A stretch of DNA of 37,061 nt from Thermodesulfobacteriota bacterium (GTDB lineage Bacteria > Desulfobacterota > BSN033 > WVXP01 > G020346125), in the NCBI GenBank assembly GCA_030145085.1, contig JAQYWG010000007.1:1-37061 (forward strand). The letters run 5' to 3'. The first letter of the stretch is position 1. Each line of letters begins with the position of its first letter. This document shows, piece by piece, positions 26,204-35,629 of the stretch. The translations under genes were made by a program, and so were the position numbers. The notes under the pieces are model-generated. The model saw nothing but the letters and a program-made list of their open reading frames with translations, ran no database searches and was not told where the DNA came from.

Positions 26204-28324
26204 ATGCGTAGGATACTGATAGCTGTTCCAACGCTCTTCATCCTGTTTCTCCTGCAGTCCTATTTGTGGGTGCCGAGCTATGAGGAGCAGGGAGAGAACC
26301 CCGAGCGTCTGAACGAATTCATCGAGGGCTCTATCGGGGATGCCCAGATACTGAACCCGGTTCTCTCGGCTGACAGTGCCAGCAGTGGCATTGAGTCAAA
26401 GGTCTTCGAGGGCCTCATCGACCGGGACGAGGACTTACGTTTCAGGGGACGGCTGGCAACCCACTGGGAGATCTTCGAGGAGGCCTATTTCTACGTCAAT
26501 GATGAGGCCTGGATTCCCAAGGTGGGAAAAAAAGATGCCCAAGGAGTGGTAAAACTCCTCCGGGACGCCATCAAAGCCCGAATAAGAGAGAATGCCCCGC
26601 TTTTTAGATCACTGGGCAAAATCCAGAGGGTTGAGGCCCTTCCGGCGAGATCTTTTGAATTTTCGAAAAAGGATAAAAACGCCGAGGGTAAAAAGATTGC
26701 TGTGACGATTCGCGTGGCAGCCCCCCCAAGGATTCGTCTTATCCTCAAGGAGGTGGACCAGGAGCTTTTCGATCACCTCTCGGGACTCTTGGGAAGGGAA
26801 TACTTCTCCTCTTTTGATGGGGCGCGGTTCATTGACATCCTTCCTGAGACTTTCTCCTCTAAAAGATCTGCATACGCGCGGGAACTGCTTCCAGCCACAG
26901 AAAATAATCCCGTCATTGTGTTCCATTTGAGGCCCAACGTCCGATTCCACGATGGACATGTCTTTGACGCGGAAGATGTCAGGTTTACATACCAAGCCAT
27001 TATGAATCCCAAAAACCTCTCCCCTCGGATTGCGGATTACGAACCCGTCAAGGCGGTGGAGGTTCTCGATCCCCTGACAGTACGCGTTGTGTACAAGCGG
27101 CTTTATTCACCCGCTCTGGGTACCTGGGGCATGGGTATTCTGCCCGTTCATCTGCTGAATTCCAAAGCTCTCCGGCAAGAAGCAATGCATCGCGGCCTCG
27201 ATCCAGATAAATTCACCCTTCGGCAGAGTGAGTTCAACCGCCGCCCTCTCGGATGTGGCCCCTTCCTTTTTCGGGAGTGGAAGGCCGATCAGTACATCGT
27301 TCTTGAACGCTTTGAGGATTACTGGGAGGGTTCTCCCAACTATAAACGGTATACTTTTCGCATTGTCCCTGACCTCCTGACACAGGAGATGGAATTTTAT
27401 GCCGGGACAGTGGACGGTTATGGTGTTCAGCCCCATCAGGTTGAACGACTGAGTAAGGATCCTGCTTACCAGAGTTTTTCCGGTCTCTCCTTTGGGTACA
27501 CGTACATCGGCTATAACATGCGAAGGGAACCCTTTAAGGATCGTCGAGTCAGGAAAGCCTTGGGGATGGCCATCGATGTGGACAAGATTATTAAGTATGT
27601 GCTTTACGAGCAAGGGGAAAAAATCACCGGGCCTTTTGTCAAACAGACTGACTTCTACAATCACGCCATTGAGCCGCTTCCATATGATCCCGAGGGAGCC
27701 CTCAGGCTGTTGGCAGACGCTGGATGGAAAAAGGGGCCGAAGGGTTGGCTCCAGAAGAATGGGAAACGTCTCCAATTTACCCTGATCACCAACCAGGGCA
27801 ATAACCTTCGAAAGGCGATTTTATCCATTGCCCAGAACTCATGGAAACATATCGGTATCGACGTTCGGACCGACGTCCTGGAATGGGCGGTCTTCATCCA
27901 GGAGCGGGTAAATAAACTCGATTTTGATGCACTAATACTTGGGTGGTCCATGGGCATCGACCCGGACCTCTATCAGATCTGGCACTCGAGCCAGACCGGA
28001 CCCAATCAACTCAATTTTGTGGCCTTCCGGAATGAGGAGGCGGATGATCTCATCACCAAAATCCGTCAGGAATACGACCATGAACGGCAGGTGCAATACT
28101 GCCGTCGCCTCCATGAGATCATTGCCCAAGAACAGCCATACAGCTTCCTGTACGTCGGAAAATGGACTGCGATTCTGGATAAACGCATTGTCATTAAAGA
28201 GGTCGATCCCGAGGGGAAGCCACGATACAGCCGCATCCAGCCGACAAAGACGGGGAACTATACGTTCTATTTCAACAAGTGGATCAAACTCCCCGAGGTT
28301 CCCAGATTTGAGATGGAGGGATGA
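26204..28324 (+). CDS. Peptide/nickel-type ABC transporter substrate-binding protein (SBP family 5) with an internal insertion
   Basis: 706 aa; 'LNPVLSADSASSGIESKVFEGLIDRDEDLRFRGRLATHWE', 'FHLRPNVRFHDGHVFDAEDVRFTYQAI', 'YIGYNMRREPFKDRRVRKALGMAIDVDKII'. Confidence 0.93.
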   Translation: MRRILIAVPTLFILFLLQSYLWVPSYEEQGENPERLNEFIEGSIGDAQILNPVLSADSASSGIESKVFEGLIDRDEDLRFRGRLATHWEIFEEAYFYVNDEAWIPKVGKKDAQGVVKLLRDAIKARIRENAPLFRSLGKIQRVEALPARSFEFSKKDKNAEGKKIAVTIRVAAPPRIRLILKEVDQELFDHLSGLLGREYFSSFDGARFIDILPETFSSKRSAYARELLPATENNPVIVFHLRPNVRFHDGHVFDAEDVRFTYQAIMNPKNLSPRIADYEPVKAVEVLDPLTVRVVYKRLYSPALGTWGMGILPVHLLNSKALRQEAMHRGLDPDKFTLRQSEFNRRPLGCGPFLFREWKADQYIVLERFEDYWEGSPNYKRYTFRIVPDLLTQEMEFYAGTVDGYGVQPHQVERLSKDPAYQSFSGLSFGYTYIGYNMRREPFKDRRVRKALGMAIDVDKIIKYVLYEQGEKITGPFVKQTDFYNHAIEPLPYDPEGALRLLADAGWKKGPKGWLQKNGKRLQFTLITNQGNNLRKAILSIAQNSWKHIGIDVRTDVLEWAVFIQERVNKLDFDALILGWSMGIDPDLYQIWHSSQTGPNQLNFVAFRNEEADDLITKIRQEYDHERQVQYCRRLHEIIAQEQPYSFLYVGKWTAILDKRIVIKEVDPEGKPRYSRIQPTKTGNYTFYFNKWIKLPEVPRFEMEG

Positions 28325-28327
28325 GGA

Positions 28328-29284
28328 ATGTTGGCCTTTATCGGGAGAAGCGCCATCCAGAAAATCATTACCCTCTTTTTCGTCTCCATAATCTCCTTTC
28401 TCATTGTTCACCTGGCCCCTGGGGAGCCGAGCCAGATCGACCCCCTTAACCCAAAGTTCACCCAAGAGGTTTTGGAGCGGTTCCGCAAGGAATTCCACCT
28501 GGATAAACCCCTTCATATTCAATACCTCTATTATTACCGGGATCTCTTAACCGGTAAAAGCGTTTCCTGGAAAGACAACAGGCCTGTTCTGAAGAAGATC
28601 TACGAGCGGTTTAAAAACAGCCTTTGGCTTTTCATACTTGGAACGCTCATCACCTGGACGCTATCCTTTCCCGTAGGGATTCATGCCGCCATCAGACGGG
28701 GGGGTCTCTATGACCGGAGCACCACCTTTCTGGCTTACCTCCTCATATCCATTCCCGGGTTCTTCTTCGCATACATGCTGATCATCTTTGTGGTGACCCA
28801 CTTTCACGTGCCGGTCATCGGGATGGAGACCTTCGGCATCTCTTCGACGGGATGGCACTGGTTCATGGACCGGATGTGGCATCTGCTTCTTCCCTCGATT
28901 CTCGGTGCAGCTGGTGGCATTGCCGTCCTCTCCCGCTATGTGCGCAATCAGATGCTCGAGGTGGAGAGCCAGGACTATGTCCGAACAGCGAAGGCAAAGG
29001 GGCTCTCACCCGACAAGGTTCACTACAAGCATGCCCTCAGGAATGCCCTATTGCCCTTCGTAACCATGTTCGGTCTCATTCTTCCCGGACTCATCGGGGG
29101 ATCCGTTATTATTGAGTCAATTTTCTCCTGGCCAGGAATGGGGCGAATGGCTTATGAGGCCATTCTGGCCCGCAACTATCCCGTGATTCTCGCGGTTAAC
29201 TTCATATCGGCCATACTTGTATTGGTTGGGACGTTTATTTCGGATCTTCTCTACATGGTTGTCGATCCGAGGATTCGGTTATGA
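28328..29284 (+). CDS. Peptide-type ABC transporter permease (DppB-like)
   Basis: 318 aa; 'FLIVHLAPGEP', 'RYVRNQMLEVESQDYVRTAKAKGLSPDKVHYKHALRNALLPFVTMFGL', 'VIIESIFSWPGMGRMAYEAI'. Confidence 0.94.
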   Translation: MLAFIGRSAIQKIITLFFVSIISFLIVHLAPGEPSQIDPLNPKFTQEVLERFRKEFHLDKPLHIQYLYYYRDLLTGKSVSWKDNRPVLKKIYERFKNSLWLFILGTLITWTLSFPVGIHAAIRRGGLYDRSTTFLAYLLISIPGFFFAYMLIIFVVTHFHVPVIGMETFGISSTGWHWFMDRMWHLLLPSILGAAGGIAVLSRYVRNQMLEVESQDYVRTAKAKGLSPDKVHYKHALRNALLPFVTMFGLILPGLIGGSVIIESIFSWPGMGRMAYEAILARNYPVILAVNFISAILVLVGTFISDLLYMVVDPRIRL

Positions 29285-30453
29285 TTGTTATGAATCAGAA
29301 TAGCAAGCCTTCCCCTGCAGAAGGCGGAGTCTTAGAGGCACCAAAAAGAACGTTATTTCAAGAGAACTGGAACCTCTTCAGGAAGAATCGCCTAGCCATG
29401 GCGGGGTTGGTGGTTTTTGTCATCTTTTTTATCATTGCAGTGGGAGGATTCTTCTTGACCTACGGAAGAAGTCCCGTCTTTGATCCAGCGCTGGTAAGAC
29501 TTCAGGAAAAACTCCGCCCACCCTTGTCCAAACCCAACCTGGAGACCCTCAAGCCTGAGGAATTGCCGAGGCTCGGGATCTATCTCTTCGGCACCGACGA
29601 CCTGGGAAGGGATGTCTTTTCCCGGATGCTTCAAGGGGCATGGGTTTCCCTGACCGTGGGATTTGTTGCCGTTGGGATTGCTGTGATTATCGGGATAATT
29701 CTCGGGGGAATCGCGGGATATTACGGCAGTGGCCAGATTAGTCTCGGCCACCTTCTCGCCTCCGTCCTTGTGGGCGGGGGAATCATCGGGATTCTCCTGG
29801 GAGAAACAGCAGTTGGGGTCCTTTTGGTTCTTCTCGGTGCCGCGGTTGCTGCCGTCCTCATCCGAATGGGGAATTCAAAGGGGAAGGGACCAATTCCCAT
29901 GGGTTTTTCGGTGCTCTTTTTTAACCTTTTTTCGGTTGATGTCCTCATCACTGGCTTGATTGATATCATGCTCTGTTTTCCCGTCTTCTTTCTGATCCTC
30001 ACGGTAGTGGCCCTGATTCCATCCAAAATACACTACATCATGATCGTCATCGGACTTACGAGCTGGATGGGATCAGCACGATTCATAAGGGCGGAGTTTC
30101 TCTCCCTGCGGGAGCTGGACTTTGTAACCGCAGCCAAGGCCCTTGGCGTGTCCGACTGGAGGATTATCTTCAGACACATGGTTCCCAATGCCATGTCTCC
30201 AGTTCTGGTCTCGGCGACCATCGGCATTGCAAGTGCTATTCTGATAGAGGCGGGGTTGAGTTTCCTGGGGTTTGGCGACGCCTCCTATGCCACGTGGGGA
30301 AATATCCTTTCAAGCGGAAAGGATTTTCTCTTCGACGCCCCCTGGTTGACCTTTGTGCCGGGATTCGCCGTTCTCACTGTGGTGCTGGCGTTTAACCTCT
30401 TTGGCGAGGGATTGCGGGATGTCCTCAACCCAAAACTGAAAGAACGGCACTAA
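29281..30453 (+). CDS. Peptide-type ABC transporter permease (DppC-like) with an internal insertion
   Basis: 390 aa; 'NWNLFRKNRLAMAGLVVFVIFF', 'FGTDDLGRDVFSRMLQGAWVSLTVG', 'ELDFVTAAKALGVSDWRIIFRHMVPNAMSPVLV', 'GLSFLGFGDASYATWGNIL'. Confidence 0.93.
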   Translation: MIVMNQNSKPSPAEGGVLEAPKRTLFQENWNLFRKNRLAMAGLVVFVIFFIIAVGGFFLTYGRSPVFDPALVRLQEKLRPPLSKPNLETLKPEELPRLGIYLFGTDDLGRDVFSRMLQGAWVSLTVGFVAVGIAVIIGIILGGIAGYYGSGQISLGHLLASVLVGGGIIGILLGETAVGVLLVLLGAAVAAVLIRMGNSKGKGPIPMGFSVLFFNLFSVDVLITGLIDIMLCFPVFFLILTVVALIPSKIHYIMIVIGLTSWMGSARFIRAEFLSLRELDFVTAAKALGVSDWRIIFRHMVPNAMSPVLVSATIGIASAILIEAGLSFLGFGDASYATWGNILSSGKDFLFDAPWLTFVPGFAVLTVVLAFNLFGEGLRDVLNPKLKERH

Positions 30454-30483
30454 ACTCACGACGTCGGAGTCTAGGACGCTTTC

Positions 30484-31461
30484 ATGCTGCTCTCTGTTGA
30501 GAATCTAAAGGTCTTTTTCCACAGCGATGGGGCGGTCTCCAGAGCCGTAGACGGCGTGAGCTACGAGATCAGGAAGGGGGAGACGGTTTGCTTGGTCGGG
30601 GAGTCCGGTTGTGGCAAGACCGTATCAGTCCTCGCAATCCTCGGGCTGATTCCACAACCTCCCGGAGAGATCTCGGGGGGGAAGATCTTTTTCAAGGGAA
30701 AAAACCTCCTGGACCTCGATGAAGAAGAGTTCCAAAAGATTCGGGGAAAAGAGATCTCCATGATCTTTCAGGAACCCATGACCTCCCTTAACCCGGTCTT
30801 CACCATCGGAGATCAGATCGAGGAGGCGATCACCACCCATGATACCGTGGAGGGTGCCGAGGCACACCGGAGGACAATTGAACTCCTGGCCGATGTGGGA
30901 ATCGCGTCTCCAGAGGAACGTACGAAGGACTATCCTCATAACCTCAGCGGGGGACAGCGACAGCGCGTCATGATTGCCATGGCCCTCGCCTGCAAGCCTG
31001 ACCTCGTTATTGCCGATGAACCCACGACGGCCCTTGATGTCACCATTCAAGACCAAATACTCCATCTCTTCAGAGAGCTCAAGGAAAAGAGGCATATGGC
31101 CCTTCTGTATATCACTCACAACCTGGGCGTGGTAGCCGAAATTGCGGACCGGATCTATGTCATGTATGCCGGTATTATTGCAGAAGTCGGCAGTGTGGAG
31201 CAGATCTTCCGAAATCCCCACCATCCCTACACCATGGGACTACTGGCTTCCCTTCCGAGCCGGGCGAAGAAAGGGCAATCCCTTTATTCCATACCGGGGG
31301 CCGTTCCAGACCCCGCCTATAAACCCCAGGGGTGTCCCTTCAATCCCCGTTGTCCTCATGTACAGGAGAGCTGTCGGAGGACGTTTCCTGAGATGTGTGA
31401 TTTTGAAGATCACCATTTTGCGCGGTGTCCGATTATCTTTCAACAGAGGAAAGGAAGTTGA
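30484..31461 (+). CDS. Peptide-type ABC transporter ATP-binding protein (DppD-like)
   Basis: 325 aa; Walker [25 protein letters not shown], '[21 protein letters not shown]', C-terminal oligopeptide-type Cys motif '[14 protein letters not shown]'. Confidence 0.95.
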   Translation: MLLSVENLKVFFHSDGAVSRAVDGVSYEIRKGETVCLVGESGCGKTVSVLAILGLIPQPPGEISGGKIFFKGKNLLDLDEEEFQKIRGKEISMIFQEPMTSLNPVFTIGDQIEEAITTHDTVEGAEAHRRTIELLADVGIASPEERTKDYPHNLSGGQRQRVMIAMALACKPDLVIADEPTTALDVTIQDQILHLFRELKEKRHMALLYITHNLGVVAEIADRIYVMYAGIIAEVGSVEQIFRNPHHPYTMGLLASLPSRAKKGQSLYSIPGAVPDPAYKPQGCPFNPRCPHVQESCRRTFPEMCDFEDHHFARCPIIFQQRKGS

Positions 31462-31496
31462 CAGATCAAGGTAAGGTTGTAGATAAGAGCAAGGTA

Positions 31497-32486
31497 ATGG
31501 CTGATCAAGGGACTGATCATAGCGTGCTTTTGGTGAAGGGTTTGAAGAAATATTTCCCCGTGCGGAGGGGGTTTCTCCAGAAGGTCATCGGCTGGATCAA
31601 GGCCGTGGATGGGGTGGACCTGGAAATCGGTCAGGGAAAGACCCTGGGGCTTGTGGGCGAGAGCGGCTGCGGGAAGACGACCGTTGGGCAGCTGATACTG
31701 AGGCTTATCGAGGCCGATGCAGGACAAATTGTGTTTCGGGACCAGGACATTACCGCATTCCCTCCGGAGGAGATGAAACCCCTGAGAAAGGAGATGCAGA
31801 TTATCTTTCAGGACCCTTTTGGTTCCCTCAATCCCAGGATGACGGTCGGCCAGTCCATCGAGGAAGGGCTGCGAACTCTTGACGAAGGAGGCAGGCCCTG
31901 GCGAAGAAAACGGATCAGGGAGCTTTTGGAAATGGTTGGGATGCCGCCGAATGTGGATGACCGGTATCCGCACGAATTTAGCGGGGGGCAGCGGCAGCGA
32001 ATCGGAATCGCCCGGGCCCTGAGTGTTGAGCCATCCCTCATCATCTGTGACGAACCTGTTTCGGCCCTGGATGTCTCCATCCAGGCCCAAATCATCAACC
32101 TTCTAGAAGACTTACAGGCCAAATTGGGACTCAGTTACCTCTTCATCGCCCATGACCTTAACGTCGTCGAATATATCAGCGATGCGGTGGCCGTCATGTA
32201 TTTGGGCCAGCTCATGGCGTATGGGCCTGCGGAACTCATATACGACCAACCCCTCCATCCCTACACCCGGGCTCTCCTTTCAGCCGTTCCCGTTCCCGAG
32301 CCTGGAAGGTCCCGGGAATGGGAGCCGCTTGGAGGTGATGTTCCCAGCCCCTTCAATCCCCCTCCCGGCTGCAAGTTCCAGGGTCGCTGTCCCCTGGTGG
32401 AAGATCGTTGCCGGAGAGAGGAGATACAGTTCTATCCCGTCGAAGACGGCCGAAGAGTTCGCTGTTGGAAGGTCCTGGGGAAGTAA
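31497..32486 (+). CDS. Peptide-type ABC transporter ATP-binding protein (DppF-like)
   Basis: Start uncertain: ATG 31497 or TTG near 31458; the ORF track uses 31425. '[17 protein letters not shown]', 'FSGGQRQRIGIARALSVEPSLIICDEPVSALDVSIQAQI', 'CKFQGRCPLVEDRCR'. Confidence 0.93.
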   Translation: MADQGTDHSVLLVKGLKKYFPVRRGFLQKVIGWIKAVDGVDLEIGQGKTLGLVGESGCGKTTVGQLILRLIEADAGQIVFRDQDITAFPPEEMKPLRKEMQIIFQDPFGSLNPRMTVGQSIEEGLRTLDEGGRPWRRKRIRELLEMVGMPPNVDDRYPHEFSGGQRQRIGIARALSVEPSLIICDEPVSALDVSIQAQIINLLEDLQAKLGLSYLFIAHDLNVVEYISDAVAVMYLGQLMAYGPAELIYDQPLHPYTRALLSAVPVPEPGRSREWEPLGGDVPSPFNPPPGCKFQGRCPLVEDRCRREEIQFYPVEDGRRVRCWKVLGK

Positions 32487-32706
32487 AGGTCTTGTCAAGT
32501 TCAGTGGCAACGTGACATCAAGGCCTACGGTTATAAGGTGAACCTCGGTTGCCCCCTTTCAAAGAAATTGATCAGAAATGATCCAAACAAAATTCTTGAC
32601 GATCCCATTAATCGACAATACGCTTTAATCAAGTGTTACTAAGGGGAGCATAATATTGTTTGCATTTTACGTTTAGAATGTCTGCTAGTTGAGCCACCTA
32701 GCGCCA

Positions 32707-32934
32707 CTATCTAATGTAAACTATTTGATGCTCTCCGTAGTAACTGTATTGTACTGGAATTTCATCGATCAATAATCGATATTTGTGACCGGTTGTCTCT
32801 TTATGATCTTTATGAGAGAACCACAAGCACGCCTTAGCTAAACTGACCGGACCAGCCATCACTGGATTATCTTCAACATCCCTCAGTACGGCTAATAAAT
32901 CACTGTCTTCTGGGATAATAAACAAAGCCATCAA
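32707..32934 (-). CDS. Small hypothetical ORF (75 aa) in an AT-richer intergenic region
   Basis: Plausible composition (MMALFIIPEDSDLLAVLRDVEDNPVMAGPVSLAKACLWFSHKDHKETTGHKYRLLIDEIPVQYSYYGEHQIVYIR) and no competing gene on either strand. No family recognised. Confidence 0.3.
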   Translation of the reverse strand: MMALFIIPEDSDLLAVLRDVEDNPVMAGPVSLAKACLWFSHKDHKETTGHKYRLLIDEIPVQYSYYGEHQIVYIR

Positions 32935-33113
32935 CTAAACCTCGTCCAACCTTCGGCATCTTTCAAACCTCCAATAAAGTAGCCTGCCCCCTTTTCCCTG
33001 CTCCCTATTGACTTTCTCGCCTGAAAAGTCGTAATTGTTTAAACAGTTAAGCGCTGGCCAGTACAAGAACTGGACTCTTGCTTCGCGATTCCATCACGGA
33101 AGGAGGTACAAGT

Positions 33114-35003
33114 ATGACACTGGGATACAACGGGAAGATATTGAGGGTGGATCTGTCCACAAACACCATCGCCGAGGAAACTCCTGCGGAGCTCGTCTAC
33201 CGGACATACATGGGTGGTTCTGCACTCTCCCTCTACTTTTTGCTGAAAGAACAGAAGGCCGGTGTGGATCCCTTGGGGCCGGAGAATAAGCTCGTTTTCA
33301 TGTCCAGTGTAATCTCCGGAGCACCCCTTCCCGGGTTGACGCGGTACACGGCGGCTTCTCGCTCGCCCTTAACCGGAGCTTTCGGGGAAGCGGAAGCCGG
33401 CGGCTTCTGGGGCCCGGAGTTGAAAATGGCTGGCATTGACGGGATCATCGTGGAAGGCCGTTCTCCGAAACCCGTTTACCTTTGGATTAAGGATGGGAAA
33501 GGAGAGATTCGGGATGCCGCCCAGCTCTGGGGGAAAGAAACAGGGGAAGTGGAACGGCTGATCCGGGAAGAACTGGGGGATGTCCGAATCCGGGTTGCCC
33601 AGTGCGGGCCGGCCGGCGAGAAATTGGTACGCTACGCATGCGTGGTCAATGAATTGAAGCATGCCAACGGCCGGACGGGCATGGGCGCGGTCATGGGATC
33701 GAAGAACCTGCGGGCCATTGCTGTCCGGGGGACGAAAAGGCTGCCCCTGGCCAATCCGGAAAAGGTTCGGGAGATCGGAAAGGAAGTGGTGAAGCGAATC
33801 AAGCAGTCGCCTCTGGCCCAGAACTTGAGGAAATTTGGGACTCCATTTTTCGTGATGCCCCTTCATAATTCTGGCATCCTGCCCACCAGAAACTTCCAGG
33901 TGGGACAGTTCGAAGGAGCTGAGGCCATCTCTGGGGAGACAATGACGGATACTATTCTTCAGAAATCGGAGGGCTGCTATGCCTGCGCAGTTCAGTGCAA
34001 GCGGTCGGTAAAGGTTGATGGGAAATATACTGCCAGGCCTGAATACGGCGGGCCCGAATACGAGACCGTTGCTTCCTTGGGTTCCTTCTGCTCCATTGAC
34101 AACCTGGCTGCGATAGCCCAGGGCAATGAGATGTGCAACCGCTGGGGATTGGACACCATCTCGACTGGTGTTTGCATCGCCTTTGCCATGGAATGTACCG
34201 AAAGGGGAATCCTAACGTCGAAGGAAACCGACGGGATCGACCTGCGGTTCGGCAACGTGGATGGGATGTTGGAGATGATTCGCAAGATCGCCTTCCGAGA
34301 GGGGTTCGGCAATATCCTGGCCGACGGCGTCAGACGGGCAGCCGAAAAGATCGGAAAGGGATCTGAGAACTATGCCCATCACATTAAAGGACAAGAACTC
34401 CCGATGCATGACCCCCGCGGCAAGCAGGGACTGACCCTGGCCTATGCAACCTCCCCCACAGGGGCAGACCATATTGAAGCCCCCCATGATACTTCCTTCC
34501 TTACCGATGGCCCTATGCTGAAGGCGGTTAACCCCGCAGGAGTTCTGGAGCCAATGTCGGCGCAAGAGATGGGACCGAGGAAGATCCGTCAGTTCGTCCA
34601 TACCCAGCAGATCTGGAATTTTTTCAACTCTCTAGGGGTTTGCAACTTTGCGGCCGCTCCATACACCGCTTTTCCTCTGGTCATGTTGGCAGAGGCGGTG
34701 GAGGCGGTGACCGGCTGGGATACTAGCCTTTTTGAGCTGATGGAGCTGGGTGAACGGACCATCACCATGGGCCGGATGTTCAACATGCGGGAAGGGTTGT
34801 CGAGCGAGGACGACAATCTGCCTGATAGATTGTATGAACCCCTGGAGGAGGGAACGCCTCGCGAGAAGCAATTCACCCGGGAGGATTTCAACAAGGCCCT
34901 CCAGCTCTATTACCAAGCCATGGGATGGGATCCCCAAACCGGCGTACCAACAGGGGGGAGACTGAGCTATTTGGGTCTAGATTGGCTGATCGATAAGGAA
35001 TAG
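33114..35003 (+). CDS. Aldehyde:ferredoxin oxidoreductase family (tungsten/molybdopterin) protein
   Basis: Start at ATG 33114 preceded by AGGAGG. 'GYNGKILRVDLSTNTIAEE', 'YMGGSALSLYFL', 'RTGMGAVMGSKNLRAIAVRGTKR', 'CYACAVQCKRSVKV' (CX2CX3C), 'GADHIEAPHDTSF'. Confidence 0.95.
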   Translation: MTLGYNGKILRVDLSTNTIAEETPAELVYRTYMGGSALSLYFLLKEQKAGVDPLGPENKLVFMSSVISGAPLPGLTRYTAASRSPLTGAFGEAEAGGFWGPELKMAGIDGIIVEGRSPKPVYLWIKDGKGEIRDAAQLWGKETGEVERLIREELGDVRIRVAQCGPAGEKLVRYACVVNELKHANGRTGMGAVMGSKNLRAIAVRGTKRLPLANPEKVREIGKEVVKRIKQSPLAQNLRKFGTPFFVMPLHNSGILPTRNFQVGQFEGAEAISGETMTDTILQKSEGCYACAVQCKRSVKVDGKYTARPEYGGPEYETVASLGSFCSIDNLAAIAQGNEMCNRWGLDTISTGVCIAFAMECTERGILTSKETDGIDLRFGNVDGMLEMIRKIAFREGFGNILADGVRRAAEKIGKGSENYAHHIKGQELPMHDPRGKQGLTLAYATSPTGADHIEAPHDTSFLTDGPMLKAVNPAGVLEPMSAQEMGPRKIRQFVHTQQIWNFFNSLGVCNFAAAPYTAFPLVMLAEAVEAVTGWDTSLFELMELGERTITMGRMFNMREGLSSEDDNLPDRLYEPLEEGTPREKQFTREDFNKALQLYYQAMGWDPQTGVPTGGRLSYLGLDWLIDKE

Positions 35004-35047
35004 GACCGGGAGGATAACGCGGAATTCAGGCCCCAAAGACCCCGATT

Positions 35048-35094
35048 ATCCGATTGAGATTTATGCACCCTGATTCTTAAACTGTCAATCGGAT
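35048..35094. repeat. Inverted repeat ATCCGATTGA/TCAATCGGAT downstream of the AOR gene
   Basis: Perfect 10-bp arms at 35048-35057 and 35085-35094, 27-nt loop. Confidence 0.45.
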
Positions 35095-35249
35095 TCGGTT
35101 GGAGGCGTTTTCCCTGATTGAGCCAAGATACTCGCGACTCCAAAGCATTTCAGCCGCCGCGAAGCCCCGCCTCCCCTGCCCTCGCATCCCTCACAATCCC
35201 CCGCGCAACCGGATAACTCAAGACCCCCATATAATGTGACTTATTTTTC

Positions 35250-35278
35250 TTGACACACAACCCCATTACTCCTATACT
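35250..35278 (+). promoter_or_regulatory. Strong-looking sigma70 promoter
   Basis: TTGACA (35250-35255), 17-nt spacer, TATACT (35273-35278). Confidence 0.55.
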
Positions 35279-35507
35279 TCCCCTATCAAAAAGCGAGTTC
35301 TTATCATTCTTTTAACACTTCCTTCTTGTTCTCTGTCATCTTCTTCAGTCAATCAATACCATGGTCGTTGCATCTTGTGGCTTCTTCGGGTAATTTAAAA
35401 AAACGCTGGTTCCTTTTGAGGATTCTTCATTTCACGATACGAATGGGGCGGTTCATCATTCTTAATACCACAGCTCCACGTTGTATCTTTATGCGCTCGT
35501 ATCACCC

Positions 35508-35545
35508 CGTGGGAGCGGCTTTTAGCCGCGATAACCTATCGCAGA
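35508..35545. repeat. REP-like palindromic element GTGGGAGCGGCTTTTAGCCGCGATAACC
   Basis: Perfect stem GCGGCT (35515-35520)/AGCCGC (35524-35529) with TTT loop and the GGGAGCGGC...GCCGCGA context typical of RAYT-type REP elements. Confidence 0.6.
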
Positions 35546-35629
35546 GAGATGCTTGCAGGGGGACAGGCAGGAACTTTTGCTTTCGCATTGAGAATCTGGA
35601 TAAAACGAAGATCTTTCGGAGGACAAAGG

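Noticed and set aside
27107-27775. 222-aa minus-strand ORF
   Set aside because: Antisense to the SBP gene, which has clear family motifs.
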